A stretch of DNA of 64,000 nucleotides from Tetragonia tetragonoides (GCA_038025085.1 CM076145.1:13985000-14048999), one strand, 5' to 3'; shown: positions 10,994-22,625, counted from the stretch's first letter. Translations and numbers: made by a program. The notes: generated by a model not told the origin, from the sequence alone.

Positions 10994-13763
10994 TCACACA
11001 AATACGTTATCATAAAAACCATCACCCGCATAATCATCCGTACGGGGCACCTTAAAGTGGTCCTCCGACCTCCACCCCTCATCACCAAATATCGACGCCG
11101 CAAGCTGGCTAGGGTCAAATAAGGAATGTCGGGCAGGCTCCTGATATGTACTCCTTTCCCCACCAGCATAGCTCGAGTCATAACCCCATGAAGAACGCGG
11201 AGGCATGGTAGGCATCACATGAGCAGGAACCGGAGGCTGATAGTAAAGGCCACCATACGAAGGATATCCCGCATACCCGGGATAAGGAGGATACATCGGC
11301 ACATGCATAGGAGCAGGCTCCACATACGGAGTCATCCTACTCCCACCAGGGTGGTCTAACCGATGCATAGGCACCCTTTCTTTCCTAGGACTCTCCCTCC
11401 TATGGCTCCTCTCGCGTGAAGGACTACGCTCGGGAGAGCTCACACCCTCATCATCCGACAGCACCACCTGTCGTGACCTACGAGGAAAAGGTTGACGGTA
11501 CTTAACCTGCATCCCACAGAAAGTTATAAGACACATTTCTCAAAGTATGCAACTTTGAAAATGCAAATAGAAGTTTACCTTGTCCAAATCAGCTCTTGAA
11601 CAAGTACCCTTCGAAAACTCGGGATATCCAAGACTTCATGGCATGCATCATCTTGAAGACCTTCCCGTTTTGCTCACGACCAAGCTACACAAAGAAAAAG
11701 TTAGTACAAGCATATAATGAAGCAAGGCATTTCACCCTTCGATAAATTACGAATTTACCCCTGGATGCCCAATGGGAAGATGAAGGCCCTGAATATCCTC
11801 ATCAAGATCCTCCGTCATAGGGATCTCTCCCCAGCACTCATTCTCTCCATAATCCCGGCCTCGAACTCGCATATCTGGGACGTCCACCTCGATGTCATCA
11901 ACCCGAGGTTCCTATAAAGCAAAATGAGTTAGTATAAATAAGGCAAAAGGCATAGGAAATCAAGTACAAAATTCTTACCTTCAAGCCCACAAATGAGGGC
12001 ATGAGGTGATCACGGCGGAACTGCTCATAGTGACCCGCAAGGTCCTCCGAGGGCTGCCTCCAATATCGCATGGCGTCTGAGCCGACCATGGCCTCCGCAA
12101 CCTGCTCGCGAGACAAGCACCTCGCCAAAAAATGGACGAGGGAGGATCCAAAGGAATCCTATGGCCCTCCAAGTCAGGGTAAACCTGACGGAAAATTCGC
12201 TCCCCTAGATACCACTCAAAGGAGAACGGGCCTGCAATCAGGATCCTCTGACGGTCCACGGCCCTAGAAGCAAGGATGGCGTCCGGAGCTGACCCATGGT
12301 ACTTCGCCCATGGGAAGTATTCAATCTACACAAGCATGCAACATAAGATATTTCCACACCAAGAAATGCAATCCATACAACAAAAGCAAATATTTTTACC
12401 TTGTGCCAGTCAATGCGCATGAGAGCCTCTCTAAACTACTGGAGAGTGTGCAGAGGCGCTGGACGGCTGGACCCCTATGGCGCCATGCCCTTCAAACCGG
12501 GAAATCCAAGGCCCAACCCGTAGGCGCCAACTCCGGAAAATGCTCAAAAAAACCAAGGCTACATTCAAACATGAAATTAAGCAACACATACTTTAAATCA
12601 TGCAAAGCAAATACAAATGTAAGAAAACGCACCTGTAAAACCTTCCAAAAGCCGCACAAGCTCACGGCAGGAAGGTTCGCCTGCTTGTACCCCTCGTCAT
12701 TCACGCGGCAAGCGTACCGCATGCATCTCAAGACGTCGGCGTAGCCCGGCAACCCCCTGTTGTACTCTCTCACTCTATCCCAGTCCAGCATACTCGGGAG
12801 GTAGATGGCATGAATTCGCTCCCCCCTATCACTAAAAATAGTGATACCAAGAAAGTAGTCGATAAACATCCTCGCCTTTTGCTCCACCGAGGTATTCCTC
12901 TTATACCTCGGGTCCTTCAAAGCCGTAAAAAGCTCGCTGTAAGAACGATAGTGGTGACCACAGCTGTTTCCCCAAGGACCGAAGAGCTCCACCAACTTCG
13001 TCTTACGTTTCCAAATGGAAACCTCATAAACAATGGGCATGCCCACACAAGGCACCCCGGTCAACATCGAGAACTCCGAAGGAGTAATCATCATTTCCCC
13101 ATTAGGAAGTGGAACGTATTGTTGCTGTCCCAAAAACGCTCCAAAGACAACCGTACAATACATCTCTTGCCTCGCTCCACCGAGTCTGCCGCTCTCAAAA
13201 GGGGCCCAAACCCCGCATTCAACACCACATCTTGCACCTCTTATTGGGCAAGGTTTTGAAAAGTTTAACCGAAGAGCCATAGTTTCGATGGGCCTTCAAA
13301 TTCCCATCGGGTTCCTATGATCAAGTTCACCTTTCTTAGGTTCACATTCAATCAAATGTTCAATCCTAAGCATGTTTCTAAGTTCGTTCAAGCCGCGCAA
13401 GATCACATGCGCTACAAGCTTGACAATTGCATACAAATTCTATACAAATTCTATCCAAGGCAAGCATATAAAGTCAGATTTAATGCATAAAACTATGAAT
13501 TCAAAAGTTTGAGGACTTACCACGAACTTGGAAGCCCGAGAGCTCAAATGAGTCGTCGGTCGAAAAAGCAATTCCGATCGATCCCAAACAATGTCGAGCA
13601 TCCTATCCGACCGGGTGTATCAATCTTGAGGAAAAGCCAAATTAGGCTTCCTCTTTGAAGGCTTCCCTGGAGGTGGAAAAGCCTTGGTGAAAATGTCGAT
13701 TTCCTCGACCTTCTCCTGCACCTCGGGCCTTTTACTCCTCCTCTTTCCCAGTTTTGGAGCCAT
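10994..13763 (-). pseudogene. Antisense gene A of Tat-A: plant-mobile-domain-like protein, seven exons
   Basis: Reads against its host retrotransposon. Exons inferred from GT-AG sites and coding: 13763-13521, 13314-12633, 12558-12400, 12325-11979, 11911-11759, 11684 to about 11579, 11506-10994; roughly 2.2 kb of coding. Exon 1 is basic (MAPKLGKRRSKRPE). Exon 2 carries the plant mobile domain (PMD, aminotransferase-like) pattern: LPNGEMMITPSEFSMLTGVP, then LRCMRYACRVND and LPAVSLCGFWKVLQ. Exon 3 continues with FFEHFPELAPTGWALDF, exon 4 with WAKYHGSAPDAIL and YLGERIFRQVYPDLEGHR. Exon 7 is Arg/Ser-rich, then Pro/Tyr-rich. Breaks: TGA in exon 1 near 13620, indels early in exon 2, stops in exon 3. 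PMD assignment by eye; function unknown. Confidence 0.72.
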
Positions 13764-14084
13764 GGAAGAAGGATGAACAAGCAAGCAAGAGCAAACAAGC
13801 GAAAATGGAGGATTTTCGGATTTTCTCTCTTCAAGGGTTTCAAAAACCCACTCACAATTTCACCCCAAATTTGTGAGAAATCACAAATAAACTTCAAATT
13901 ATGCAAAGATTATGCAAAAGTAAGCAAATGCAAGCAAAAAGGAGCAAATTTGAGCAAGAATGAGCAAGGAATGAAGATTGACCAACAATGGAGTTAGAGG
14001 GAGAGGGACTTGAAATTTTGGGGAAGAAATGACCAAAATCGGCCTTCTCTCACTTAAATCCCCAAACCGCAGCACTAAACCGGC
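13764..14084 (-). promoter_or_regulatory. 5' leader and likely promoter of antisense gene A
   Basis: On the minus strand the 270 bases before the ATG at 13763 are CT-rich, ATG-poor and contain a repeated TTGCTC/TTGCTT motif, as in plant 5' UTRs. A weak TATA-like TTTAAG lies near 14055. The matching leader start of the Tat-B copy appears on the plus strand at 63940-64000 (shared gtcatttcttccccaaaatt), so this block is conserved in the family. Confidence 0.45.
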
Positions 14085-14245
14085 CCAACGGCCCGGTTCA
14101 GGGCCCCGGCCCCAGCGGCTAGGCAGCCAGGCCCGGCGGCAGCTCTAGGCGCCTTTGCAGCTCATCGTGTGCCGCAAAGCGGGCCCGATAAGGCTATTGA
14201 GCGCCCAGCGGTCCAGCGCGTGGCCGCTGAGGCTCTTTTCTCTTC
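14085..14245 (-). promoter_or_regulatory. GC-rich CAGCGGC module upstream of gene A
   Basis: Cluster of degenerate GCCGCTGG/CAGCGGC units (ccagcggctagg, gcccggcggcag, cccagcggtccagcgcg, ggccgctgagg) immediately upstream of the gene A promoter region. Same composition and motif as 10345-10510 and the LTR upstream region 15300-15440. The homologous block in Tat-B is at 63770-63905. Confidence 0.45.
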
Positions 14246-14401
14246 CGCCTCTCACGGGGCGGGCCCACGAGTTCAAATTCCACGCGGGATTTCCTTTTTC
14301 GACCATTAGAAGCCAAGGAGATACGGGCACATCACCCAAAATGACTATTTTGCCCCTGCATTACGGTTTCCTATCCTAGGAACCCGGCAAAATCTAACTT
14401 T

Positions 14402-14490
14402 TACAGACAAAGGCACAATTTCTAAATTTTTGCAGGCACAAGCACAAAATCTAATTTTGCAGGCACAGGCACAATTTCTCAAGACACATG
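14402..14490 (+). repeat. Short imperfect tandem repeat, about 28 bp x 3
   Basis: Three units built on gcaggcacaagcacaaaatct followed by a short T-run, in the 3' UTR of Tat-A just before the 66-bp array. Tat/Ogre-type elements often have variable tandem repeats here. Confidence 0.6.
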
Positions 14491-14607
14491 CATTATATCA
14501 TTTTTTTAAAGCACATCAAGGCATCGGGAGTGACGAAAGCTCTTCGACGGGAGACTATTAATTTCTTGTTACGTCTGCATCGATAAGGCACATTCATTAT
14601 TTTGACA

Positions 14608-14870
14608 GAGCTACGCAATGCTCTTTGGTGTTGAAGCTATTAAAATTAGTGTCACGTTGGCACCCGCAAAGCAGAGCTACACAATGCTCTTTGATGTTGA
14701 AGCTATTAAAATGAGCGTTACGTTGCACCCGGAAAGGAGAGATACGCAATGCTCTTTGACGTTGAAGCTATTAAAATTAGCGTCACGTTGGCACCCGCAA
14801 AGCAGAGTTACGCAATGCTCTTTAACGTTGAGGCTATAAAATTAATGTCATGTTGGCACCCGCAAAGCAG
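14608..14870 (+). repeat. 66-bp tandem array in Tat-A 3' region, four copies
   Basis: Units start at 14608, 14674, 14739 and 14805 (gagctacgcaatgctcttt...). One unit is 65 bp. The period is a multiple of three and units are open for about 22 residues on the + strand (LFDVEAIKISVTLAPAKQSY type). The same array occurs at 63331-63530 in Tat-B. Plant Tat/Ogre elements are known to carry hypervariable tandem repeats between pol and the 3' LTR that can seed satellites. Confidence 0.85.
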
Positions 14871-14979
14871 GTAGCCCTGACCACAGACGGTCAGGATTTA
14901 CTTTTTATCTTTTCTGTAACTTAAGCATTTTAAAGGCATTTTTAGCAAATACTTTGACCTTCGCTTTCACAAGCTCGAC

Positions 14980-14994
14980 CAAAGTGGGGGCTTC
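14980..14994 (+). promoter_or_regulatory. Polypurine tract of Tat-A
   Basis: Purine-rich aaagtgggggcttc directly before the LTR TGTAGACA; primes plus-strand DNA synthesis in LTR retrotransposons. The reverse complement is at the same place in Tat-B (63194-63207). Confidence 0.8.
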
Positions 14995-16500
14995 TGTAGA
15001 CATCCTAATCAGTTCTCATCCCTGGCACCGCAAAGCCCGATGATGATGGTAATGGATTAACATGGAGGCAAGTAGAAAAGGACATTGCTCCGAAATCTAG
15101 ACCAAATTCTTTGAAACCTCAGTCTTTGGATAGCCCTTGTTATTAGGATTCCAATGCCTTTGACCTTGCCTCAATCAGGCTCCCGGATCAAGAGATATCG
15201 CGTCTTGAAGATTTGGGTCAAAATCGCTCGATCCCGACCCCCTGGGACAGCCCAATGGCATTTTCGTAATTTACTGAGTACAAAAAGTCAAAAATCCCTA
15301 GTTGCGCGCGCGCCTCCGGGTCGAGCGGCTGACGCTAACAACCAGGCGGCACACGCATGACAGCGGGGGCCTTTTGGCCAGCTGCCTTCCGGATGGTCGC
15401 TGGGTCTGATTTTCTGGCTGGGTCGAGTTTGGCGCCTGGGCTGCAGCCCTAGGCCCCTAATTTCGTCCCCAAATTCTATAAATACTCCCTTTCACCCTCT
15501 TTTAGGGGAGGTTGGTCAGTTTATAATTTTGAGAGCAATTTGAGAGCACAAAAACCCTAAATTATAGAGAATTCAGAATTTGAAGACTCAAGCAAGCCAT
15601 TGCACCCAACCTAGCACCCAAGATTGAAGAGCAATTCCAATTCTAATAGTCCCGTTCGAATAGAACATCTAGGTTAACCATCCTGAGGGCCTAAATCTCT
15701 TTATTAAATTCTTCTTTCATTACTTATAATCATGTTTTACTTAGCTTTTGATTATGGTTGAATGATTATGCATGTTTTGATCTTTGTACATAATTATGCA
15801 TGTTAGTTTAATTTAAAGTTTGCATATTTTCATTAGTTTATGCAAGTTTGCATCTTTTTCATGTTTATTCATGCATGTAGCAACCTCTTTAGGTTTATTT
15901 TAGAATAAAGTTGATATTTTTGCATTGTGCTTACATTGAAGGTACTAACAAATTTATTATGTGCATATGCAATACTTGGCACGTTTAGCAAAGTGTGGTA
16001 TGTGGGGCGTTTTATTATTGCTCTTATCTTTTGCTTGTGCTTGATAATTAATATGCATGTAAATCGGATATAAATTGTGCAAAGGGATAACGGTAGATAA
16101 TTTTGTTGTGTTTAACCCGCCTACTTAAATTTAGGATCTTGGACGACCGGATTTATGTGAAACTATATAGTTTAAATAAATATTTGACATGGATATGCTT
16201 AGTAGAGGCTGTTAATTCGGGCGATTTAGATGAGATTCATTTTGTTTATTTCGTACTTACACCCCCGAACTCAATGTTTAGCCCCTTTGGGTATTAGTCA
16301 ATTCCCAATAGGAATTCGGTGCATTTTTTATGGTTTCCAATTGTTTCCTTAAAAATTGATGGCGACTTCATTACTTGCGAATTATTTTTCCCCATCACAA
16401 TTGAATTAAATCGCATATGACGTATTATTTAAGAACCATTAAATTCCAATCTCAACCGATTCCATCGATTAAAAGCGCTGGAAAGGCGAGGGTTCTTACA
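14995..16500 (+). mobile_element. 3' LTR of Tat-A
   Basis: 1506 bp from TGTAGACA to TTCTTACA. Boundaries are set by the PPT upstream and by alignment with the solo LTR 43307-44860 and the Tat-B LTR. TATA box TATAAATA at 15477-15484, preceded by a GC-rich module. Short ORFs inside (15154-15360, 16103-16297) are not thought to be genes; the same frames recur in the other LTR copies because the DNA is homologous. Confidence 0.92.
15300..15484 (+). promoter_or_regulatory. Tat-A LTR promoter: GC-rich module plus TATA box
   Basis: GC-rich block with gagcggctgac, aggcggcac, cagcgggggcc and cagctgcctt, followed by TATAAATA at 15477-15484. Equivalent promoters: 43615-43871 (solo LTR) and 62880-62676 on the minus strand (Tat-B). 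Confidence 0.7.
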
Positions 16501-17217
16501 AATTGCTTTATCCTTTATTTTTGTGCTTTGAATCGAATGTATGCCTTACTCTGATCGAATGAAGTATGTTTAAGATATCATCCTAATCTTGCTCTTTTAA
16601 AGTTTCAATTTATGCTTGTCTGTGTGGCTTTCAGTTGAGAATACGAAAATAACTGTCATTGTTGATAAGTGTCCGCCTTTGACCAAGAAGTGTTGGGGGT
16701 GTAGGAGTGAGCTCGAATAGGGAGCGGTATGCTCCAAGATAGTCCTCGACCCTCTTTAGGATCTTTTAGGGTGCGTAGGGTTGTCCTTATAGATTGCTTG
16801 TGACCCCTAAGTACCAAGCATAGCAACAATATCCGTATACTTGTGATTCTTCTATTGTGTTTTCCATTAAGGACCATGAATTCATAACCATGTTATCATG
16901 TGTATTAGATTATCACTATTTTAGATTTTTTGTGTTTCTTGTATTGTAGCATTGTTCATTATAATTTCTACACAGATTAAAATATGTATAACAGTATTAG
17001 TCGTGATTTTTTACTTGGGGATTTATTTTGTAGGGTATATATCATGTTTAGAGTGATAGTATTACATCTATGTTTAGTTTAGACTCGATTATTGATGATT
17101 TTGCTTGTATGAAGGAGCGTAGACTACTATTCAAATGATGTTTTTTTTGTATAACAATGAACTCTTTTTTTTAATATAAGTTTCGGCCCCTACACTTTTG
17201 AAATCCTGGTTTCGCCC
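16501..17217. other. Gene-free sequence between Tat-A and the gag-protease relic
   Basis: AT-rich, without convincing ORFs. A stretch near 17185-17220 (gcccctacacttttgaaatcctgg) resembles ends of plant transposon relics, but nothing complete is seen. Target duplication of Tat-A cannot be tested because its 5' end is outside the window. Confidence 0.4.
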
Positions 17218-18900
17218 TTGCATGCAGCTAAGCCGAACCAAGTTCATCTATCACCTTATTTGAGGATGAAGACTCCTGTTAAGATTCATACCAATCTCAC
17301 TTTTGAGCCATTCGACGGAATGGAGGATAACTTATCTATCTGTGAATCGTCTCCTCCTCTTTCTCTTGGGGAACCTCTGCAAGTGCAGCCTGAGTTTTGC
17401 AACCCGCAGGCTGAATTTGCAAGTGGTAATTCATCTCCTTCTTTCCCAGTAACACAATATCTGCAGAAGCACTTTGAGTTTCGTAATCTTGAAGGTGACT
17501 TTGAAAGTAGCGGATCATCTCTTTCTTCTCCAATCGAACGATATCTATAGGAGTCAGATGAGTCTTGCTACTCTTTCACTACAGACGTCATGGTGACTGA
17601 AACAAATACACTTGAAGAAAAACTGGCCGAGATGTGGAAAGTCGTTGAAAAACTTTTTAAGGACATGAAGAAAAGGATAACCAATCGCCAAACTGACAAA
17701 GAACCTGAAGAAATGCCCTGAGAGAGAAGAATCCAGTGATGAAAGTGATTCAGATTCTACCTCTATAATCATGCAAAGTGAAAAGTCTGGGGACGAATCT
17801 GGCACGGGTCTTGTTTCTCTCCAACAAATCCAAGAGTTGATTGCTAGTGTTGTCAAGGCTCAACTCGGTGAAGGATCCCACAACAACCCATTCTATTTCA
17901 AACCTTACAGTAAAAGGATTGACACCCTAATGATGCCTGTAGGATATCAGCTTCTAAAATTTCAGCAATTTGATGGAAACGGAAATCCCAAATAACACGT
18001 TGCACATTTCATCGATACTTGGAATCATACCGTCACTGAGGATGACTTGTTGGTCATACAGTTTGTCCACTTTGTAAAGGGAATTGTCTTTGGTCGGTTA
18101 ACCGATTTGAAGCCCGAATAATCGTCGGCAGTTGGGAACAGATGGAAGGTGAATTCCTTAACCGTTTCCATAATCCCCGGTGAATAAGTATGCTCAAACT
18201 TACCAATACAAAACAATGGAAAGGCGAAGCTATCAATAAATATATTGTTCATTGGCGAGCGTTAAGTTTGGAGTGCACAGACCATCTATCTAAAATCTCG
18301 GCTATGGGAATGTGCATTCAAGGTATGGATCGGGACCTGCAGTATATACTGTAGGGTATCAAGCCTAATACTTTTTAGGAACTTGAAACAAGAGCACATG
18401 ACATGGAGCTCACAATTGTTAGGTGGAATGAGCAAACATACTCATCAGATACAAGGAAGGATAAGAAAGAGTATCGAAAGCCGGACAAGCCAAAAAGTTC
18501 AACTAAGGAGTCAATGGCGGTCAATACCTCCAATCCAGTCAAGATTTCTGCCAAACTGAGGGTGGAGGAAAAGAAAGTGTATGTTCCTGAGTAAACATTC
18601 AATGCTCGACCTAGTCTTAAGGAACTACAAGAGAAGAAGTATCCGTTTTCCAATTCCGATCTTTCAAGAATGTTAGATGATCTCCTTGACAAGGGAGTAA
18701 TTTAATTACCAATAATGAAGTGTCCAAAAGAAGCTGGTCGAACTGCTGATCCGAGGTATGCATATATCACAGAGTCATCAGTCATCCTCTAAAATAGTGC
18801 ATAACACTCGAAGAACGCGTCATGCAGCTGGCTAGAGACGGGAAGATTTTGTTGAATTTGGAAGACTTTGTAGAATCCAACCATGCATCTATCCAGTTTA
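17218..18900 (+). pseudogene. gag: Ty3/gypsy gag relic
   Basis: Decayed gag. An acidic Ser/Glu-rich leader (17218-17860) leads to the capsid-like region LLKFQQFDGNGNPK, HVAHFIDTWNH, QFVHFVKG (17940-18090), a common plant gypsy gag pattern. Later parts give AHDMELTI (18395), a basic Lys-rich segment, and KKYPFSNSDLSRMLDDLLDKGVI (18637-18705), then CPKEAGRTADPRY. Many stops (17548, 17719, 17993, 18118, 18592, 18703) and shifts. It runs into the protease region downstream, so one original gag-pro frame is likely. Confidence 0.75.
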
Positions 18901-19019
18901 AGCCTACCTTTGCACAAGCAAGTTATGCTCATGTCGAAGGTGATCAATTTCGTTGTTCATTCTAAAGCATTGAAGGATGATGTTTCTCATGATGATGATG
19001 ATGAGGATTGGACCCTTGT

Positions 19020-20434
19020 AACAAGAAAGAGGCCGAGGAGAAAATCCCAACTTCAACCCCAACCACAAGTACATCGTTAGGATGCAAAAAGGAGTAGAAC
19101 AAAGAAAAATTCACGGCGTCCAAAAAGAAAAGAGAAGAAGGCCAAGAATGCAAAATCTAGAGTCTTGCATGTAGAATTGTTGAAGCAAGAACTTCCTACT
19201 CCTATCACTTTAGAGAAATTTTTTCCTAAAGAGTACCTTGATGTAGTAGCTATGAACACTGTTTCTATTTCAAAAATGGAGGAGATAAAAGAGTTCTGCA
19301 TATCGTCTCAAAGTACGGATTTAATCCACAAAGAGATATTAAGATTCTTGTTGTGTTAGAATCTCTACCTAGTCGCCTTGGATGGCGCCAGACCATGCAT
19401 CTCCCAGAATAAACACGCCACTTTGTGGCCCTTTCTCTCTCTCACCCAAAATTATTTGACGAAAAACTTAAGGATAAAGCCGCCTGAAGAAGCACCTGAA
19501 AAATATTCTGCTTGCCATGCAGCATTGGTCTTTACGGATATATATTTATTGCTAGGCTCTCAACCTAACAATCGTTCGTTGTATGTCTCTCAATTTTTTT
19601 GAACAAAAGATAAATTGGATGCTTGTGGATGGAGGATCTGCAATTAACATCATGCCAAAATCAACCATGAATTACAAGCTTGGCATCTTGGTGGAAGACT
19701 TATCCAAGAATGGGTTGACAATCACAAGATTTGATCAAGGTGAACAACCGTCAATTGGTATAATTCGAGTAGTGCAACTAACCATCGGTGAAGTATCGTC
19801 ATCTATCCTTTTCCATCTAATAAACTTAAAGACATCTTATCAATTGCTATTAGGGAGACCATGGCTTCATGAGAATGGAATTGTTGCATCAATCCTGCAC
19901 TATGAGATGGAGAACCAAAAATATATGGAAATGTTAAGCCATTTGACGAAGAAAAATCTTCTTGCAGATGTCAAATTCTTTGATGGAGGCAAGGCACCAA
20001 TCGAGGCTCTGCCATCTGCAATCCCATCGATTAAAGATAGAGACTCGAACAAGGTTGTTGATATATCTTTGGAAAATGACCAAAATACTAAATAGATGAG
20101 TAAGATGGCCAAACAAGGATCAATGAATGATGGTCAATCGAGTAAACACATAAAGCCCGGGATGTCAACTTCAAAACCAGTGCTGCACTGTGTCCCTAAG
20201 TCTCGGAGAAAGAAAAGTGAATCTCCTTTTACTACATGCGTAAAGGAAGAAAATGGGGATAAAGACAACAAGAATATAAATGAGTCAAATATAAAAACTA
20301 TGAAGAAAAATGGTACTCTTCGTTTAATTAGTTCCAACCCTCATAAGATTGTCACACATGCACTTTCGGGGTTCAAGAAGTTTCACTACATTCCTCATTT
20401 TTGTGCTAAATCGATGCCACGTCAGCTTCATTGA
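19020..20434 (+). pseudogene. pro: Ty3/gypsy aspartic protease region, same relic
   Basis: Downstream half of the same gag-pro. The open frame 19583-20095 holds a retropepsin-like domain: WMLVDGGSAINIMPKSTM with DGG at the active-site position (this family often has DGG or DSG), and later LLLGRPWLHENG. A basic linker and FHYIPHFCAKSMPRQLH follow to 20434. Nothing like RT is found after this, so pol was lost or moved. Element boundaries and LTRs were not identified; lineage left open. Confidence 0.75.
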
Positions 20435-20711
20435 CACAAAAGCTTGTCAATGTGGCAAACGGGTAACAGCTTCCTTGTTTTATACTTAGTTTTGTCTTAT
20501 TCCCTAAAATCTAAATAATATCTATTTTGTCCTCTTATTTAGGCACCTATTTTCTTTGGGTTTATTCCTTTTAATATAAATTCTCTTTTATTTTATTAGT
20601 TTTAGAAATTAGTTTTTTTTGGTTAAAATTTAAGTTTTGTTTTTCCTTTGATCCCCAAAACTACCCAAAAAATATGACTCTCCCCTCCTATAGATCCCCC
20701 CCTACCCATTC
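20435..20711. other. Spacer before the 2-kb duplication
   Basis: T-rich, no ORF or recognisable element. Possibly 3' remnant of the gag-pro element. Confidence 0.35.
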
Positions 20712-22625
20712 ACATTAAAAAGGCATTTTTATTAGTAAAAAACCACTTAAAACCCTTAAACTCTCATTCTCTCATTCACTATTCTCTTTAATTTTTTTGT
20801 AGTAGAAAATCCTAACTAAATATCTTAAAAAAAAAAAAAAAAAACCTAAAATTTTGACTTACATTTTTAGTTTTATTAGTGTTAGTATTATTATTTTTTT
20901 ATCATTATTATTATTATTATAGTTTATAAAAAATTTCAAAAAAAAAGTGTTTAGAGCCCTTTATTGTTGGGTCATTTAGTGTTAAGTTTAGAATTAGAGC
21001 CCAATATTTCTTATTTGGCTAACCCAAAACCCACAACTAAAGAAAAACCCCAAAACAAAATAAAAAGTAAAATATTCTAATCTCTTTCACACGTGATTCC
21101 CACCAGAAATAAAAAAAAATCAAAACAACTATTTTCCCCCTATCTTACGTGAAACAGCCCCATCCCTTTTTTATTATTTATTTTCTTTTTTCTCGTTCTC
21201 TCTCCCATGCGGCCCCACCCCTTCCCTTTCTCTCTCTCATCCCGTGGGCCTCACACATCTCTCTCTTCTCATCGGGTGGACCCCACCCCTCACCCTCTCA
21301 GCCCTCTCTCTTCTTTCTTTTTCTTTTTCTCCCTTTCACTTTTTTGTTTTGTTTTGTTTTGTTTTGTTTTATTTTAAAGGTCAAGCAATAGGGTAGGAGT
21401 TTTTATTCATTAAAATTCGACTCCGCCAAGGCAACGATGTTATGAAGAAAATTACAAGTCCATATTTGTTCCACACAATTCGGACAACATAATCTCGCAG
21501 CATGATACATACATATTATTTGGTCTTTGTTTTTTTAATCGTGATACAAGTGACTTTATTAATACCGTTTAGATTGTGTCAACAAGATTTCTCTAAGTTA
21601 AAGTAAAGTGGGCAGAAATGGTTGTTTAGACTCAGTGGTTCAAAGAAAAATTCAGCTGAAAGGATGTAGAAGAGATTTTATGAGTATTACCCAACAGACA
21701 CTCATAAATCCCAAGCAAAATTGGTTTCTCATTTACATAGTATAACCTAGGCCCACCCACATAATAAACAACATATATAGTACAAGTTACAACTCTCACT
21801 ATTAACTACAGCTTCTACATATTTAAATTGTTAGGCACAACAAAGTACTATTTTATTCATTTGACGACAAGATGTTCGAGAACACTTCCACCGTAAAATT
21901 TACTTGCTCAACTCAAACCAAGTGCAATAATTGAACAAATACTCTTTTTCACTCTACATATTTAATTTGAAATACATGATACAATACTATTGTGCACGAG
22001 AATACTTTCACCAAAAATTTTAATTACTCAACTCAGGCTAACAACAGTAATTGAACAAATCTGATAGTACAACTGTCCTTTACACTATGCACGAGAACAC
22101 TTCCACCATTTTAGCCAACTGCGATAAAATGATCATCATGACATACCCTTATAAAATGTAAGAGAGTAAAGCTTTACATCTGTTTAACACTTCTCACCTT
22201 TACATTATCATCAATCTAAAAGATGTCTAAAAGATGAAACATCTGTTTCGTCAATGAGTTTTACCGAAAACAAAAATCAAGGAGAGAATTTGTGTAACCT
22301 AAATCCCGTCAATGTTTCAATAAACTCACATTTGGGGTAACTTGTATGTTTGTATGTAGGTTTCTGACTTGTACATTTTTTTTAATGTTTTAACGTTAGT
22401 GATAATAAATGAAGAAAGACTATATATTTGATGATTTTGATTTGTTTAATCTAATTTTATTATCAATTGCACCATTTGTAAAATTTAGGTGCCTCAATAA
22501 GGATATGCAATCCTTAATCTTCGAAGAACACATAAGGCGGATGAAGAAATGGTTAATTTAGACGCACATGTAAGATTAATACTCGTCTCATTCAATTATT
22601 ATTATTTAGTGATGCTAATATGGAC
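20712..22625. repeat. Large direct duplication, copy 1
   Basis: About 1.9 kb that recurs at 22692-25010 in the same orientation. Matching landmarks: cattaaaaaggcattt (20713/22693), ctctctcccatgcg (21207/23163), the Tat-unrelated block gacgacaagatgttcgagaac (21862/24256) and gatgctaatatgga (22611/24987). Contains poly-A and T-rich tracts, no coding region. It is not an LTR pair, as nothing lies between the copies. Contains the empty MITE site (tta at 21410-21412). Confidence 0.8.

Larger units (their letters stand above)
1..16500 (+). mobile_element. Tat-lineage Ty3/gypsy retrotransposon, 3' part (Tat-A)
   Basis: Class I LTR element. The window enters inside pol; 5' LTR, PBS and gag lie outside. 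Order on + strand: RT, RNase H, archaeal-type second RNase H, integrase, then about 6.7 kb of 3' internal DNA with two antisense genes, a 66-bp tandem array, a polypurine tract and the 3' LTR. A second RNase H after the first is the hallmark of the Tat lineage, and antisense ORFs between integrase and 3' LTR are known from Grande/Retand-type members. A LINE at about 3423-8323 interrupts it. Pol carries several stops and frameshifts, so it cannot be autonomous. Lineage is secure; the exact subgroup is inferred. Confidence 0.88.

Noticed and set aside
14155..14379. Plus and minus frames over the GC-rich module
   Set aside because: GC-rich low-complexity region upstream of gene A; no conservation beyond the repeat family itself.
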